From positions 1-64,000 of the forward strand of contig JBBQWT010000012.1 of assembly GCA_038210375.1 (NCBI GenBank): 64,000 nt of DNA, read 5' to 3'. The translations under genes were made by a program, and so were the position numbers. The stretch is from JBBQWT01 sp038210375. GTDB taxonomy: Bacteria; Acidobacteriota; Terriglobia; Terriglobales; Acidobacteriaceae. Shown here piece by piece: positions 16,557 to 25,284 of the stretch (position 1 is its first letter; each line of letters opens with the position of its first letter). The notes beneath the pieces are model-generated. The model had not been told where the DNA came from and ran no database searches. It was given only the letters and a program-made list of their open reading frames with translations.

Positions 16557-17081
16557 TCATGTCCCGCTGGGTACCCGCATTTGCTTGAGCAGCCTGCGCC
16601 CGCGGCTTCTCATCGCTGGAGTCCCGGACCGAGTGAGCCGTTCGATCTGCGGCATCACCTCGTCCAACAGATTTTTGTCTTTCGCCGCCAGGTCTGCCAG
16701 CGCCTGCATGCTGAAAGTCTTGACGATGCTACTGTCGCTTTCCAGGTAGCCGGTTAGAATCTGCACCGCCTGTTTCTGCTCGGGGGGCGTCAATCTTAGT
16801 CTGGGCGCCATTTGGGCAAAGTGCCAGCGCACCTCTTTGTCCTTGGTAAAAGCGGCGATGCCCAGCAACTGACGCTTCCAGGATTGGAGTAATTCCGGTT
16901 GCTTTCGCGTAACTTTCTCGACCGCATCCGCCGCTCTCATTCGAACGACCGGATCGTCATCCCATAGACCGGCGAACACGTGAGCAAAGGTGGCTGGGTT
17001 TTTCAAAACATACTGAACCACAAAGTCGGACTTGCCGATGGAGCGGCGGTCGCCGCCTTGCAATTGCTTGAGAATATTCAT
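16557..17081 (-). CDS. HEAT-repeat-like protein
   Basis: A 174-residue, all-helical protein read from ATG 17081 (MNILKQLQGGDRRS); a longer start at 17108 adds 9 residues without a better ribosome-binding site. Repeated helix pairs such as DDPVVRMRAADAVEKVTRK, DKEVRWHFAQMAPRL, DSSIVKTFSMQALADLA and TPAMRSRGRRLLKQM fit HEAT/armadillo-type repeats, which act as protein-binding scaffolds. There is no signal peptide, so it is probably cytosolic. No catalytic motif is seen and no partner is suggested by the neighbours, which are convergent (methyltransferase) or divergent beyond a repeat (GH44). Confidence 0.65.
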   Translation of the reverse strand: MNILKQLQGGDRRSIGKSDFVVQYVLKNPATFAHVFAGLWDDDPVVRMRAADAVEKVTRKQPELLQSWKRQLLGIAAFTKDKEVRWHFAQMAPRLRLTPPEQKQAVQILTGYLESDSSIVKTFSMQALADLAAKDKNLLDEVMPQIERLTRSGTPAMRSRGRRLLKQMRVPSGT

Positions 17082-17130
17082 ACACAAGGGTGCTGGTACA
17101 AAAGACAAGAAATTTCAAAACAACAAATAA

Positions 17131-17280
17131 AGCACGAGGTCTTTCGCTGAAACAAGAAGCAAAAACTCGCTCCAGGATGACAATTCTTATAGGGCATGTT
17201 CGCTGCTTAGATTTTCTTATGCAACTTCTTGAGGTTTCCGCGGAAGGGCCGCAGCAACCCCGAGGTCTCTTCTCTCCGCC
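17131..17280 (-). repeat. Dispersed repeat copy between HEAT gene and GH44 gene
   Basis: In minus orientation this holds the same modules as 10893-11245: GAAACAAGAAGCAAAAACTC and GCTCCAGGATGACAATTC at 17149-17186, CTTATGCAACTTCTTGAG at 17216-17233, and CCGAGGTCTCTTCTCTCCGC at 17260-17279. The 303-base gap 17082-17384 holds no supportable gene. Confidence 0.75.
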
Positions 17281-17384
17281 CAAAGGAATCCCGGATATCC
17301 TGAGCCGGCAGGCGCCCATCCCCGGGTTCTTTCTGCCTGAAGTTCACCACAACTGTATTATGCTTTTGTTTAGAGGCGGATTCC

Positions 17385-19979
17385 ATGAGGCTTGTTGGGC
17401 TGGTGACTTTATCGCTGTTTACCGCCATTGCACTGCTCGCGGGGTGTGGCGGCGGCGGAGTCGGCGGCGGAGTCGGACCGGTGCCGCCGCCGATCTTTCA
17501 GCCTCCTCCCGCACCCACTGGCTTGTCGGCCACCCCGGGGAATTCGCAGGTGACGCTGACTTGGAATCCCAGCCCGGGAGCGGCCACCTATGTGGTCAGG
17601 CGGTCGATCACCAGCGGCAGTGGGTACGCACAGATAGGAACGCCTTCCGCGGCTACGTTCGTGGACACTACCGCCGTCAATGGGGCGACTTATTTCTATG
17701 TTGTGTCCGCCGTGAACCCTGGCGGCGAAAGCGCTACCTCCGCCGAAACCAGCTCCAAGCCCGCTGGTTCGACTGCTATCACGGTCACGATAGACCCCCT
17801 CGCCAACCGTCACGCGATCAATCCCAACATTTACGGCGGAAGCTATCCCAAGGACGCGGCCACGGTTACCGATAGCGGAATGACCCTGGTGCGCTGGGGC
17901 GGGAACGCGACTTCCCGCTACAACTGGAAGACGTTTTCCTACAACTCCGCCAACGATTATTACTTCAGCGATTACCTGACCAGCGAGATCGGCGACAGCG
18001 ATTCCACCCAGTTCGTGAAGCATGTGGCGGCGCTCAAAGCCAATCCTCTAATGACACTGGGAATGCTGGATTGGGTGTCGAAGTCGGGTCCGGCCAACAG
18101 CAATGGCGAGATCCATAGTTTCTCGATCGCCAAGTATGGTGCGCAGTGCAAGATCCGGCCTAATGGAAACAACGCCGCCGACGCGGGCAACGGCCAAAAA
18201 CCCGACTGCACGACCAACGTCACGGGGAATGATCCTAACGACGCCAATGTTCCCCTGCTCGACGACCCCGGTGTGCCGTGCCCGGCGTCAGCGGTGGCGG
18301 TGGGCAATTGCGGAGGCACAGTTTATCGCAGCCAGTGGGCGGCGGCGCTGGCGGCGTCCTATGGCAGCGCTCCGCACCTTTACAACCTGGACAACGAGAT
18401 GGACATCTGGAGCGGCACGCACCGCGACGTGCATCCCAATCCCGTCACTTACAACGAGGCGCGGGACACTTATTTGCGCGTGGCCGGCAATTTGAAGACC
18501 ATCGATCCGGCCGCGATCCGGCTGGGGCCGGTGAGCTGTTGCTGGTACTTCTACTGGAGGTCGGCGGCCGGCGGCGGCGACACTGCCAGTCACGGAGGCG
18601 TGGATTTTCTGCCCTGGTGGCTCAATGAAGTGGCGTGGGCCGATGCCGTAAAAGGCTCGCGATCGCTGGAGATTTTCGACATTCATGCTTATCCTGACGG
18701 TCCCGACACTACGGGTTTTTCGGTGGCGCAAAAACAGGCGGCAACCTTGCGTGTGTATCGCGACTGGTGGGACCCGAACTATAGCAGCGAAGCCAAATAT
18801 ATTGTGGGCGGCGGCTTCAGCATGCAGGCGGTGGATTCCCGGCCATTCCGGCTTCCGCGCATGCGCGCGATGATCAACACCATTTATCCCGGCACCCAGT
18901 TCAGCGTCACCGAATGGAGCGCCGCCTTCGCCGGTGAGGCGGATTTTTCCACCGCGTTGGCCGACGTGGAAGGTTACGGCCTGTTAGGGCGCGAGCGCGT
19001 GGACCTGGCTTCGCGCTGGACCACTCCCGACCCCGCCAACCTCAATTACCAGGCCTTGAAGCTTTACCGGAACTATGACGACAGCCACAGCACATTCGGA
19101 ACCACGTCGATTGCCGCATCTGCCGCGGGGAGCGATCCTAACCTGTTCAGCGTGTATGCCGCGCTGGATTCAACGGGAAACTCGATGACGGTCATGGTGG
19201 TCAACAAAGATCCAGCAAAGGCCGCACAGCTGACCTTCAGCTTCAAACCCGGTTTTACGGCGAGCCAATACAAGACCTTCACGCTCTCGCAATCCTCACC
19301 CACCGCGATTGTGGCGGGACCGCTGCAAGCGTGGAGCGCGACCCAAACCTTCGCGCCGTACACGGCGACCCTGCTGGTCATTACCGGAACGGGGCCCGGG
19401 GCGGTGACCGATTGGGACCTCAATCCCGCTGCGATCGACATCCCCGCGGGGGGCAAGGTGGGCCTTCGTCCGCACATCACTGCGGGCTCTGCCACCGTTA
19501 CCCTGGGTACGCCGGTGTTTGACTCCGGAATTTCCGCGATGGCGGTCGATCAACCCACATTGGCTCCCGCCAAAGACGGCGCCATTACCGTAACTGCGGG
19601 CTCGACTCCGGGGCTCTATCACTACACAGCGCCCGGGACCGACACCAATGGCATCATCCAGAAGCAGGATGGCTGGATCATCGTGGAAAATCCCGCCGCA
19701 ACCCTGTCCGCGGCCAGCGGCAGCGGGGCCGCCGGCTCGGTGGTCACCCTCACTGCGACGCTTACCCCCGGCGCATCGGGGGGAACGAGCAACGGCGCCA
19801 GCATCCTGTTTTCCGCCGACTCGGGAACCTTGGCGCAACGCATCGTAACCACTGATGGCGCCGGTAAAGCGTCGGTCCTCCTTACGCTTCCGGCCGCCGG
19901 CACGGTTGTGCATGTGACTGGTGAAGGCCCTTACGGATTGGGCCACCCGGTGGTGACGTTTACCGAAACTTCGCAATAG
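17385..19979 (+). CDS. Secreted lipoprotein glycoside hydrolase family 44 (endoglucanase/xyloglucanase type)
   Basis: An 864-residue protein. A lipobox LLAGC places the lipidated Cys at residue 21, followed by a Gly/Pro linker. Residues about 45-125 form a fibronectin type III module (PTGLSATPGNSQVTLTWNPS). The GH44 barrel runs from about 130 to 670: INPNIYGGSYPKDA, MTLVRWGGNATSRYNW, the probable acid/base E338 in YNLDNEMDIWSG, FDIHAYPDGP, and the probable nucleophile E510 in TQFSVTEWS. A C-terminal Ig-like (Big) domain occupies about 770-860. GH44 enzymes cut beta-1,4-glucans such as cellulose and xyloglucan. The enzyme is predicted to be anchored outside the cytoplasm. It starts its own transcription unit after a repeat copy. 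Confidence 0.88.
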   Translation: MRLVGLVTLSLFTAIALLAGCGGGGVGGGVGPVPPPIFQPPPAPTGLSATPGNSQVTLTWNPSPGAATYVVRRSITSGSGYAQIGTPSAATFVDTTAVNGATYFYVVSAVNPGGESATSAETSSKPAGSTAITVTIDPLANRHAINPNIYGGSYPKDAATVTDSGMTLVRWGGNATSRYNWKTFSYNSANDYYFSDYLTSEIGDSDSTQFVKHVAALKANPLMTLGMLDWVSKSGPANSNGEIHSFSIAKYGAQCKIRPNGNNAADAGNGQKPDCTTNVTGNDPNDANVPLLDDPGVPCPASAVAVGNCGGTVYRSQWAAALAASYGSAPHLYNLDNEMDIWSGTHRDVHPNPVTYNEARDTYLRVAGNLKTIDPAAIRLGPVSCCWYFYWRSAAGGGDTASHGGVDFLPWWLNEVAWADAVKGSRSLEIFDIHAYPDGPDTTGFSVAQKQAATLRVYRDWWDPNYSSEAKYIVGGGFSMQAVDSRPFRLPRMRAMINTIYPGTQFSVTEWSAAFAGEADFSTALADVEGYGLLGRERVDLASRWTTPDPANLNYQALKLYRNYDDSHSTFGTTSIAASAAGSDPNLFSVYAALDSTGNSMTVMVVNKDPAKAAQLTFSFKPGFTASQYKTFTLSQSSPTAIVAGPLQAWSATQTFAPYTATLLVITGTGPGAVTDWDLNPAAIDIPAGGKVGLRPHITAGSATVTLGTPVFDSGISAMAVDQPTLAPAKDGAITVTAGSTPGLYHYTAPGTDTNGIIQKQDGWIIVENPAATLSAASGSGAAGSVVTLTATLTPGASGGTSNGASILFSADSGTLAQRIVTTDGAGKASVLLTLPAAGTVVHVTGEGPYGLGHPVVTFTETSQ

Positions 19980-20076
19980 AGACGGTCAGTGACCGCGTCA
20001 TGATCGCGGCCCTGGGGCGGTGGGCCGAGATGACACTTCTCGGGAAAAGTTGCAGCTCTATGTCCCTGCTCCTCGC

Positions 20077-20104
20077 AAAAAAATACCGGCCCTTGCGAGC
20101 CGGT
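20077..20104 (-). terminator. Intrinsic terminator after the duplicated-domain gene
   Basis: On the minus strand, ACCGGCTCGCAAGGGCCGGT forms a 6-bp stem followed by ATTTTTTTG, 67 bases after the stop of the gene ending at 20171. A second perfect hairpin, CACTGTTT-GTTCAG-AAACAGTG, lies at 20133-20154 and has no T-run. Between them they fill most of the 190-base gap to the GH44 stop. Confidence 0.75.
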
Positions 20105-20170
20105 CTTCCGCGGTCGCCGGTTTCCCGGCAACCACTGTTTGTTCAGAAACAGTGAAACCACCGTCGGAAA

Positions 20171-20692
20171 TTACATCATCATTGCGACGGACATGACGTG
20201 GACCTGGCCCTTGTCGGGATAGACATGGGCGTTGAGTTTCACGTGGTGACCTTCGTGGCCTTTTACCGCCTCGGGGTTCACGATCGCCCAGCTCTTCTGG
20301 TCGCTGTCGGCGGTAAACGACTTGCCGTCGGCGCCGATGGTGCCGACTACGTCAACTGCCGCGGCGGCCATTTTCTCCGCCTTCTTTTCCTTCATGGATT
20401 CGTGTTTCTCTTCCATCTTGGAGCCTTCCACCATCATGGATACCTTCATGACGTGGACCTCACCCTTGTCGGCATAGACATGGGCGTTCAGTTTTACGTG
20501 ATGGCCTTCGTGCCCCTTGACCGCTTCCGGGTTCACGATGGTCCAGCTCTTCTGGCCTTTATCGGCGACGAACGAGGCGCCGTCCGCGCTGATCGTGCCT
20601 ACTATGTTTTTCGGCCGAGCGGCTTTCTTGGCGAACATCATGGTGGAACAGATAGTGACAAACGCAAGCAATAGCACTAGAACTTTCTTCAT
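20171..20692 (-). CDS. Small secreted protein with two copies of a 'GHEGHHVKL' domain
   Basis: A 173-residue protein read from ATG 20692, which has AGGAGA upstream and begins a signal peptide (MKKVLVLLLAFVTICSTMMFA). Two domains of about 60 residues are 85 residues apart. Each has VGTI(S/G)ADG.SF.AD, then KSW.IVNPEAVKGHEGHH, then VKLNAHVY.DKG.VHVM. A Lys/Glu/Met-rich linker separates them. The fold is probably a small beta-barrel; the HEGHH cluster could bind metal, but this is a guess. Similar 'NP(D/E)A(L/V)KGHEGHHV' segments are, from memory, widespread in secreted acidobacterial proteins of unknown function. The two copies are also very alike at DNA level, which points to recent duplication. 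Confidence 0.75.
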   Translation of the reverse strand: MKKVLVLLLAFVTICSTMMFAKKAARPKNIVGTISADGASFVADKGQKSWTIVNPEAVKGHEGHHVKLNAHVYADKGEVHVMKVSMMVEGSKMEEKHESMKEKKAEKMAAAAVDVVGTIGADGKSFTADSDQKSWAIVNPEAVKGHEGHHVKLNAHVYPDKGQVHVMSVAMMM

Positions 20693-20868
20693 TGGGTGGT
20701 CTCCTGTTGAACCTGCAAATGGGGAATCCCGCTGATTATAGGCGGAATATTCATTTCGTTTCAATGTTTTTTGTATGAACCCCGGCGGGTGCGGCGGCTG
20801 CCCTGCCCCGCCCGCGGCCCGCTTTTTAGGATCTGGCGGAGAAGCCGCGTAACATCCGCTGAGATTAT

Positions 20869-21531
20869 TCACACCAGCGGCGCAAAACATTCCGCCATGT
20901 CGTTTTGCGGACGGTTCACCAGTGTACTCACCGGATAACATGCCATAAGTTCGGCCTCGTAGGGGACCAGCAATTCTCCCAGCCTTGCCGCCTCCGACGG
21001 CGGAGCAGTGAGCCAGGCGTCATAGTGGTGGCGGTACAGTATCACCGGCATGCGGTCGTGAACGTCGCGCACCATTTCATTGGGAATAGTGGTCAGGATG
21101 GAGCAGGATTCGATCAGGTTGCCATCCGGCGACTTCCAACGGTCCCAGATCCCGGCCAGCGCAAATAAGGAACCGTCTTTCATGCCGAAATGGAAGGGCT
21201 GTTTGAGCTTGCCGTCCTTCTTCCATTCGTAAAAACCGTCGGCGGGAATCAGGCAGCGGCGCTGGTGAAAGCAATCGCGGTATGCCGGTTTTTCCAGCAC
21301 GCTTTCGCTGCGGCTGTTGATCATCTTGTAGCCGATGGAGAGGTCCTTCGCCCAGAAGGGCACCAGCCCCCAGCGCAAAACGGAAATTACCCGCGCATCA
21401 TCCACCTGGCGAATCGCCGCCACCGGCTGCGAAGGCGCGACGTTGTAGCGGGGATGCAGTTCTTCACCCACCTCGGCTCCGAAATAAGAGGCAACTTTAT
21501 CCGCGCGCGTAAGTCGGTAACGGCCGCACAT
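20869..21531 (-). CDS. SRAP domain protein (HMCES/YedK family)
   Basis: A 220-residue protein starting MCGRYRLTRADKVASYFG at ATG 21531; after Met removal Cys2 is the catalytic nucleophile of the family. The family motifs are present: RYNVAPSQPVAAIR, LRWGLVPFWAKD, MINSRSESV (the Asn), RCLIPADGFYEWK (the Glu) and VHDRMPVIL (the His). SRAP proteins form a covalent thiazolidine cross-link with abasic sites in single-stranded DNA and so shield them from cleavage. The frame is open 47 residues further upstream, but those residues cannot precede the essential MCGR start. It stands alone here, within reach of other repair genes (nei, imu cassette). Confidence 0.93.
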   Translation of the reverse strand: MCGRYRLTRADKVASYFGAEVGEELHPRYNVAPSQPVAAIRQVDDARVISVLRWGLVPFWAKDLSIGYKMINSRSESVLEKPAYRDCFHQRRCLIPADGFYEWKKDGKLKQPFHFGMKDGSLFALAGIWDRWKSPDGNLIESCSILTTIPNEMVRDVHDRMPVILYRHHYDAWLTAPPSEAARLGELLVPYEAELMACYPVSTLVNRPQNDMAECFAPLV

Positions 21532-21865
21532 ACTGTTCAAATTGTACCTAAAAGCATGACCTCCCCGGCAGGGCCGAAGACTTGCGCCCAGGGATGGATT
21601 TGCCTTTCCCTCTGGCCGGCCCACATCAGGAACGTCGCCTGAAACGGGAATCAATTCCATCCGCAACCTCAACTCTTTGCCGCGCTGAGCAAGCGAATGG
21701 TTAGAGTTGAAATATTAGAGAAACCCGCCGTGCAGCTCTCTTACAGCTCCTCTGCGCGTTTGTCGGGCAATCAAAAAAATCCAATCGACCGCGGCAACGG
21801 TGCACGGACCCGCCATCCTCGCTGGTATGGCGATCAATCAACCGGGCGCGACAGGGATAGTGGCA

Positions 21866-22897
21866 ATGACGACGATGGTTGGCGAGAAAATTACGGGCTC
21901 CATCCTGGTGGTGGACGACGAACCCGCCAACCGGGAATTGTTGCGCGCCCAGTTGGTTTCCGAAGGTCACGAAGTTTTCACCGCCAAAGATGGCCGGGTC
22001 GCGCTTGCCGAATTCGAACGCGTACATCCCGACCTGGTGCTGCTCGACGTGCTGATGCCGAATCTGGATGGCTTTGAAGTGTGCCGCATTCTCAAGGAAA
22101 ATCCTGACACCCGGCTGGTGCCGGTGGTGATTGTCACCGCGCTCACCGCCACCCATGATCGCATCAAGGGCATTGAGGTGGGGGCCGATGATTTTTTAAC
22201 CAAACCCTTTGAGCGCCAGCAATTGCTGGCGCGGGTGCAGGCACTGCTCAGCCTGAAATCTTTCACCGATGAACTGGAGCGCGCCGAAACCGTGCTCACC
22301 GAGCTGGCCTGGAGCATTGAAGCCAAAGATCCGTTCACCACCGGGCATTGCCAGAGAATGGCGGGCTATTGCGTACAACTGGGCCGGGAACTGGGCCTGG
22401 ATGGCGATCATCTCGTGGCCCTGCGCCGTGCGGGCAGCGTGCACGACATCGGCAAGGTCGCGGTACCCGACGCCATTCTGTTGAAACCCTCGCGCTTGAC
22501 CGAGGCAGAGATGAGGCTGGTGATGGAACATCCCATTGTCGGTGAGCGAATCTGTCTGCCCATGAAATCCTTCGCCCAGGTGCTTCCCATCATCCGCCAT
22601 CATCATGAAAAGCAGGATGGTTCGGGATACCCCGACGGCCTGCGCGGCGACCAGGTCCCGTTCTGCGCCCGCATCCTGCAAATCGCGGATGTTTACGACG
22701 CGCTGACCACCGAGCGCCCGTTTAAATCGTGCCTGCCGGTTGAAGAAGCGCTGGGCGTCATGCAGGAGGAAGTCGATCGCGGCTGGTGGGATGCGCAAGT
22801 CTTCGCCGCGTTCAGGCTCATCCTGGGGCGCGGGCCAGGGCATAGTACCGCGCTGGCCCCCCCGGTGGAGATGTACCCGTGTTCATCTCCGCGATGA
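21866..22897 (+). CDS. Response regulator with HD-GYP phosphodiesterase output
   Basis: A 343-residue protein from ATG 21866 (AGGG 9-12 bases upstream); longer starts at 21827 and 21800 are possible. The N-terminal receiver (ILVVDDEPANREL, VLLDVLMPNLDGFEV, VTALTA, FLTKPFE) has all phosphorylation residues. The C-terminal HD-GYP domain has FTTGHCQRMAGYC, VHDIGKVAVPD, HPIVGERI, HHHEKQDGSGYPDGLRG and ADVYDALTTERPF. HD-GYP domains hydrolyse cyclic di-GMP, so the protein likely lowers this messenger when phosphorylated. It overlaps the next kinase gene (start 22879 or 22894), which suggests translational coupling and makes that kinase its likely partner. Confidence 0.92.
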   Translation: MTTMVGEKITGSILVVDDEPANRELLRAQLVSEGHEVFTAKDGRVALAEFERVHPDLVLLDVLMPNLDGFEVCRILKENPDTRLVPVVIVTALTATHDRIKGIEVGADDFLTKPFERQQLLARVQALLSLKSFTDELERAETVLTELAWSIEAKDPFTTGHCQRMAGYCVQLGRELGLDGDHLVALRRAGSVHDIGKVAVPDAILLKPSRLTEAEMRLVMEHPIVGERICLPMKSFAQVLPIIRHHHEKQDGSGYPDGLRGDQVPFCARILQIADVYDALTTERPFKSCLPVEEALGVMQEEVDRGWWDAQVFAAFRLILGRGPGHSTALAPPVEMYPCSSPR

Positions 22898-25230
22898 AAT
22901 TATCCATCGCACAGCGTCTGGCGGGCGGGTTTTGCCTCACCCTCATCATTCCCATAATGCTTGGCTGGGCCTCGTACCAAAACACCAAATACCAATTGAG
23001 TTCCTATGGGCGGGTGTTACACAGCCAGGAGGTCATTTTCGCGGAGAAGACCGTGCTGTCGGATTTGAAAGATGCCGAGACCAGCCAGCGCGGGTACCTG
23101 ATCACCGGCGATGCCGTTCGTCTGGTTCCTTATCAAGCCGCCGCCGCCCGAGTAGAAGCTTCTCTGCTGAAATTACGAATGTTGACCGCTGGTGATAGCG
23201 CCAAGAAGGGCGCCATCGACGAGTTGCAGTATCTCGCCCACGTTAGGCTTTCCCAACTCCACGCCACTGAGGAGCTGCGCCGCAACCAGGGCTTTGCCGA
23301 AGCCCAGGCGGTGGTGATGAAGGACGCCGGCCGGCCATCCATGGAAAGATTGGCGGTGGTCATTGGGTTGATGAAACAGCAGGAAACCAACAGTCTGTGG
23401 AACCAGGAAGCGGGGGCCGGACACGCCTACCGCAACGCCATGTCGGCCCTGCTGGTGGGCGCTTTGCTGGTCTTCGGCGTGGTGCTGGTATCGGGCGTGG
23501 CCATGGTTCGCGGCATCACCGTTCCCATCAATCGGCTGGCGCAAGGCGCCGAAGCCATCGGCTCGGGCTCGCTGGAGCATCGGATTCCGAAGGCGGCGAC
23601 CGGTTCGAGCAACGAGCTCAATGCCCTGGCTGCGGTCTTCAACAGCATGGCGCAGAAACTGCAAGATCGAAATGAACTTCTGCAACTGCACAAGCAGGAA
23701 CTGGAAAAGCGTAACCAGGAGGTACAGCGCGCCACCCATTTGAAAAGCGAATTCCTGGCCAGCATGAGCCATGAATTGCGCACCCCGCTGAACGCCATCC
23801 TGGGCTTTTCGGAATTGCTTTCCAACCAGACGGCGGGGCCCCTGGCGGACAAACAAAGAAGGTTTGTGGAGCATATCCATTCCGCCGGTTCTCACCTGCT
23901 GAAATTGATCAATGACATCCTCGATCTTTCCAAGATTGAAGCCGGGAAGGTTGAATTTTCCTATGAACATTTCCTGCTGGATGGCGCCATCGAAGAAGTT
24001 CTGGAAAACCTGGCGCCTCTTGCCCGGGGAGAATTCAAGATCGAAACTCTGGATGGCCATGACATCCGCGTATATACCGACCGCTTTCGCTTCAAACAGG
24101 TCCTTTATAACCTGCTGAGCAATGCCATCAAGTTTTCACCCCTGGGCGAAAACATTCTCATCGAAACCAGCATCCGGGGCCAATTCGCCATGGTGGCGGT
24201 CGAAGATCACGGTCCCGGCATCAAGCCGGAAGATCAGGAAGTGATCTTTGAGGAATTTCGCCAGGTGGGAGGCGCAGCCGCCGCGGTCAAGTCCGGCACC
24301 GGACTGGGCCTGGCGATCACCCGCCGTCTGGTGGAACAGCAGGGCGGAATTATTTCCGTGCACAGCGAATTTGGGCATGGCTCCCGGTTCACTTTTTCCG
24401 TCCCCCTGGGCAGCCTGTCGGGGCAAGCGGAAACAGGGCCCGCGCAGCCGGTTCGACGGGAGGTTCCCGTGGTGCTGGTGGTCGACCATGAAGCTACTTC
24501 GCGCGAGTTGCTGGCGGGTTACCTCGCCCCCGGCGGATACCAGGTTGAGGTTGCGGCCGACACGCAAGACGCGCTGCAAAAAGCCAATGCAATTCTGCCC
24601 GATGCCATTATCCTCAACATTCAAATGCCCGGCAACAGCGGCTGGGACACGCTGCAGAAATTGCGCGATAATCCCGCCACCGCCTCCATCCCCGTCATCA
24701 TCGTCTCCGGCGTCGACCGGGATGACCCCGGCTTAAGAGCCGGCGCCAGCGATTACCTGCCCAAGCCGGTGCAGAGGGATGCGCTGCTCGATTCGGTGCG
24801 CAAAAATGTTTATCCCTGCACCCGGCGCACCTGCCACTGCCTGGTGGTTGATGACGAATACGAAAACCGGATGCTGGTGGCGGAATACCTGCAGAGCGTG
24901 GACATGATGGTAACCATGGCCGGCAACGGCAAGGAAGCCCTCGCCGCGATGGAGCATCTCGCTTTTGACTTTATCGTGCTGGACCTCAAGATGCCGGAGA
25001 TGGATGGCTTTGCCCTGCTTCGCCACCTGCGGGCCGACCCTGCCGCGGCCAGAATTCCGGTACTGGTGGTCACATCCAAGGACCTTACCATAGCGGAAGA
25101 GAAATTCCTGACCCGCCATACCAGCGCTCTGGTACAGAAAGGCAATGACCTGGGGAAAAATCTACTGGCCCATATTTCCCGGACGGTAGGTCCACGCCCG
25201 GCGCAGCTTTCTCCGTTGCAATCGGTCTAG
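22879..25230 (+). CDS. Hybrid sensor histidine kinase with CHASE3-like sensor and two receivers, the first degenerate
   Basis: A 783-residue protein from GTG 22879 (GGTGGAG 8 bases upstream); ATG 22894, overlapping the preceding TGA, is an alternative. Two membrane spans flank a periplasmic CHASE3-like domain (LSDLKDAETSQRGYLITG). A HAMP linker (about 205-260), coiled coil, HisKA (SMSHELRTPLNAILGFSELL, phospho-His near 298) and HATPase (NLLSNAIKFSP, DHGPGI, GTGLGLAI) follow. Receiver 1 (about 530-645) reads LVVDHEATS and AIILNIQMPG, so one acidic residue and the phospho-acceptor Asp are replaced by His and Asn; it should not be phosphorylated normally. Receiver 2 (about 650-770) is intact at DD and VLDLKMPEMDGF but lacks the usual K-P motif (ALVQKGN). 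Confidence 0.9.
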   Translation: MFISAMKLSIAQRLAGGFCLTLIIPIMLGWASYQNTKYQLSSYGRVLHSQEVIFAEKTVLSDLKDAETSQRGYLITGDAVRLVPYQAAAARVEASLLKLRMLTAGDSAKKGAIDELQYLAHVRLSQLHATEELRRNQGFAEAQAVVMKDAGRPSMERLAVVIGLMKQQETNSLWNQEAGAGHAYRNAMSALLVGALLVFGVVLVSGVAMVRGITVPINRLAQGAEAIGSGSLEHRIPKAATGSSNELNALAAVFNSMAQKLQDRNELLQLHKQELEKRNQEVQRATHLKSEFLASMSHELRTPLNAILGFSELLSNQTAGPLADKQRRFVEHIHSAGSHLLKLINDILDLSKIEAGKVEFSYEHFLLDGAIEEVLENLAPLARGEFKIETLDGHDIRVYTDRFRFKQVLYNLLSNAIKFSPLGENILIETSIRGQFAMVAVEDHGPGIKPEDQEVIFEEFRQVGGAAAAVKSGTGLGLAITRRLVEQQGGIISVHSEFGHGSRFTFSVPLGSLSGQAETGPAQPVRREVPVVLVVDHEATSRELLAGYLAPGGYQVEVAADTQDALQKANAILPDAIILNIQMPGNSGWDTLQKLRDNPATASIPVIIVSGVDRDDPGLRAGASDYLPKPVQRDALLDSVRKNVYPCTRRTCHCLVVDDEYENRMLVAEYLQSVDMMVTMAGNGKEALAAMEHLAFDFIVLDLKMPEMDGFALLRHLRADPAAARIPVLVVTSKDLTIAEEKFLTRHTSALVQKGNDLGKNLLAHISRTVGPRPAQLSPLQSV

Positions 25231-25284
25231 CGTCATCCCCGGCGTTGCGGATCGACGTGGCTTGGCCGGGGTGGGAAATAATAT

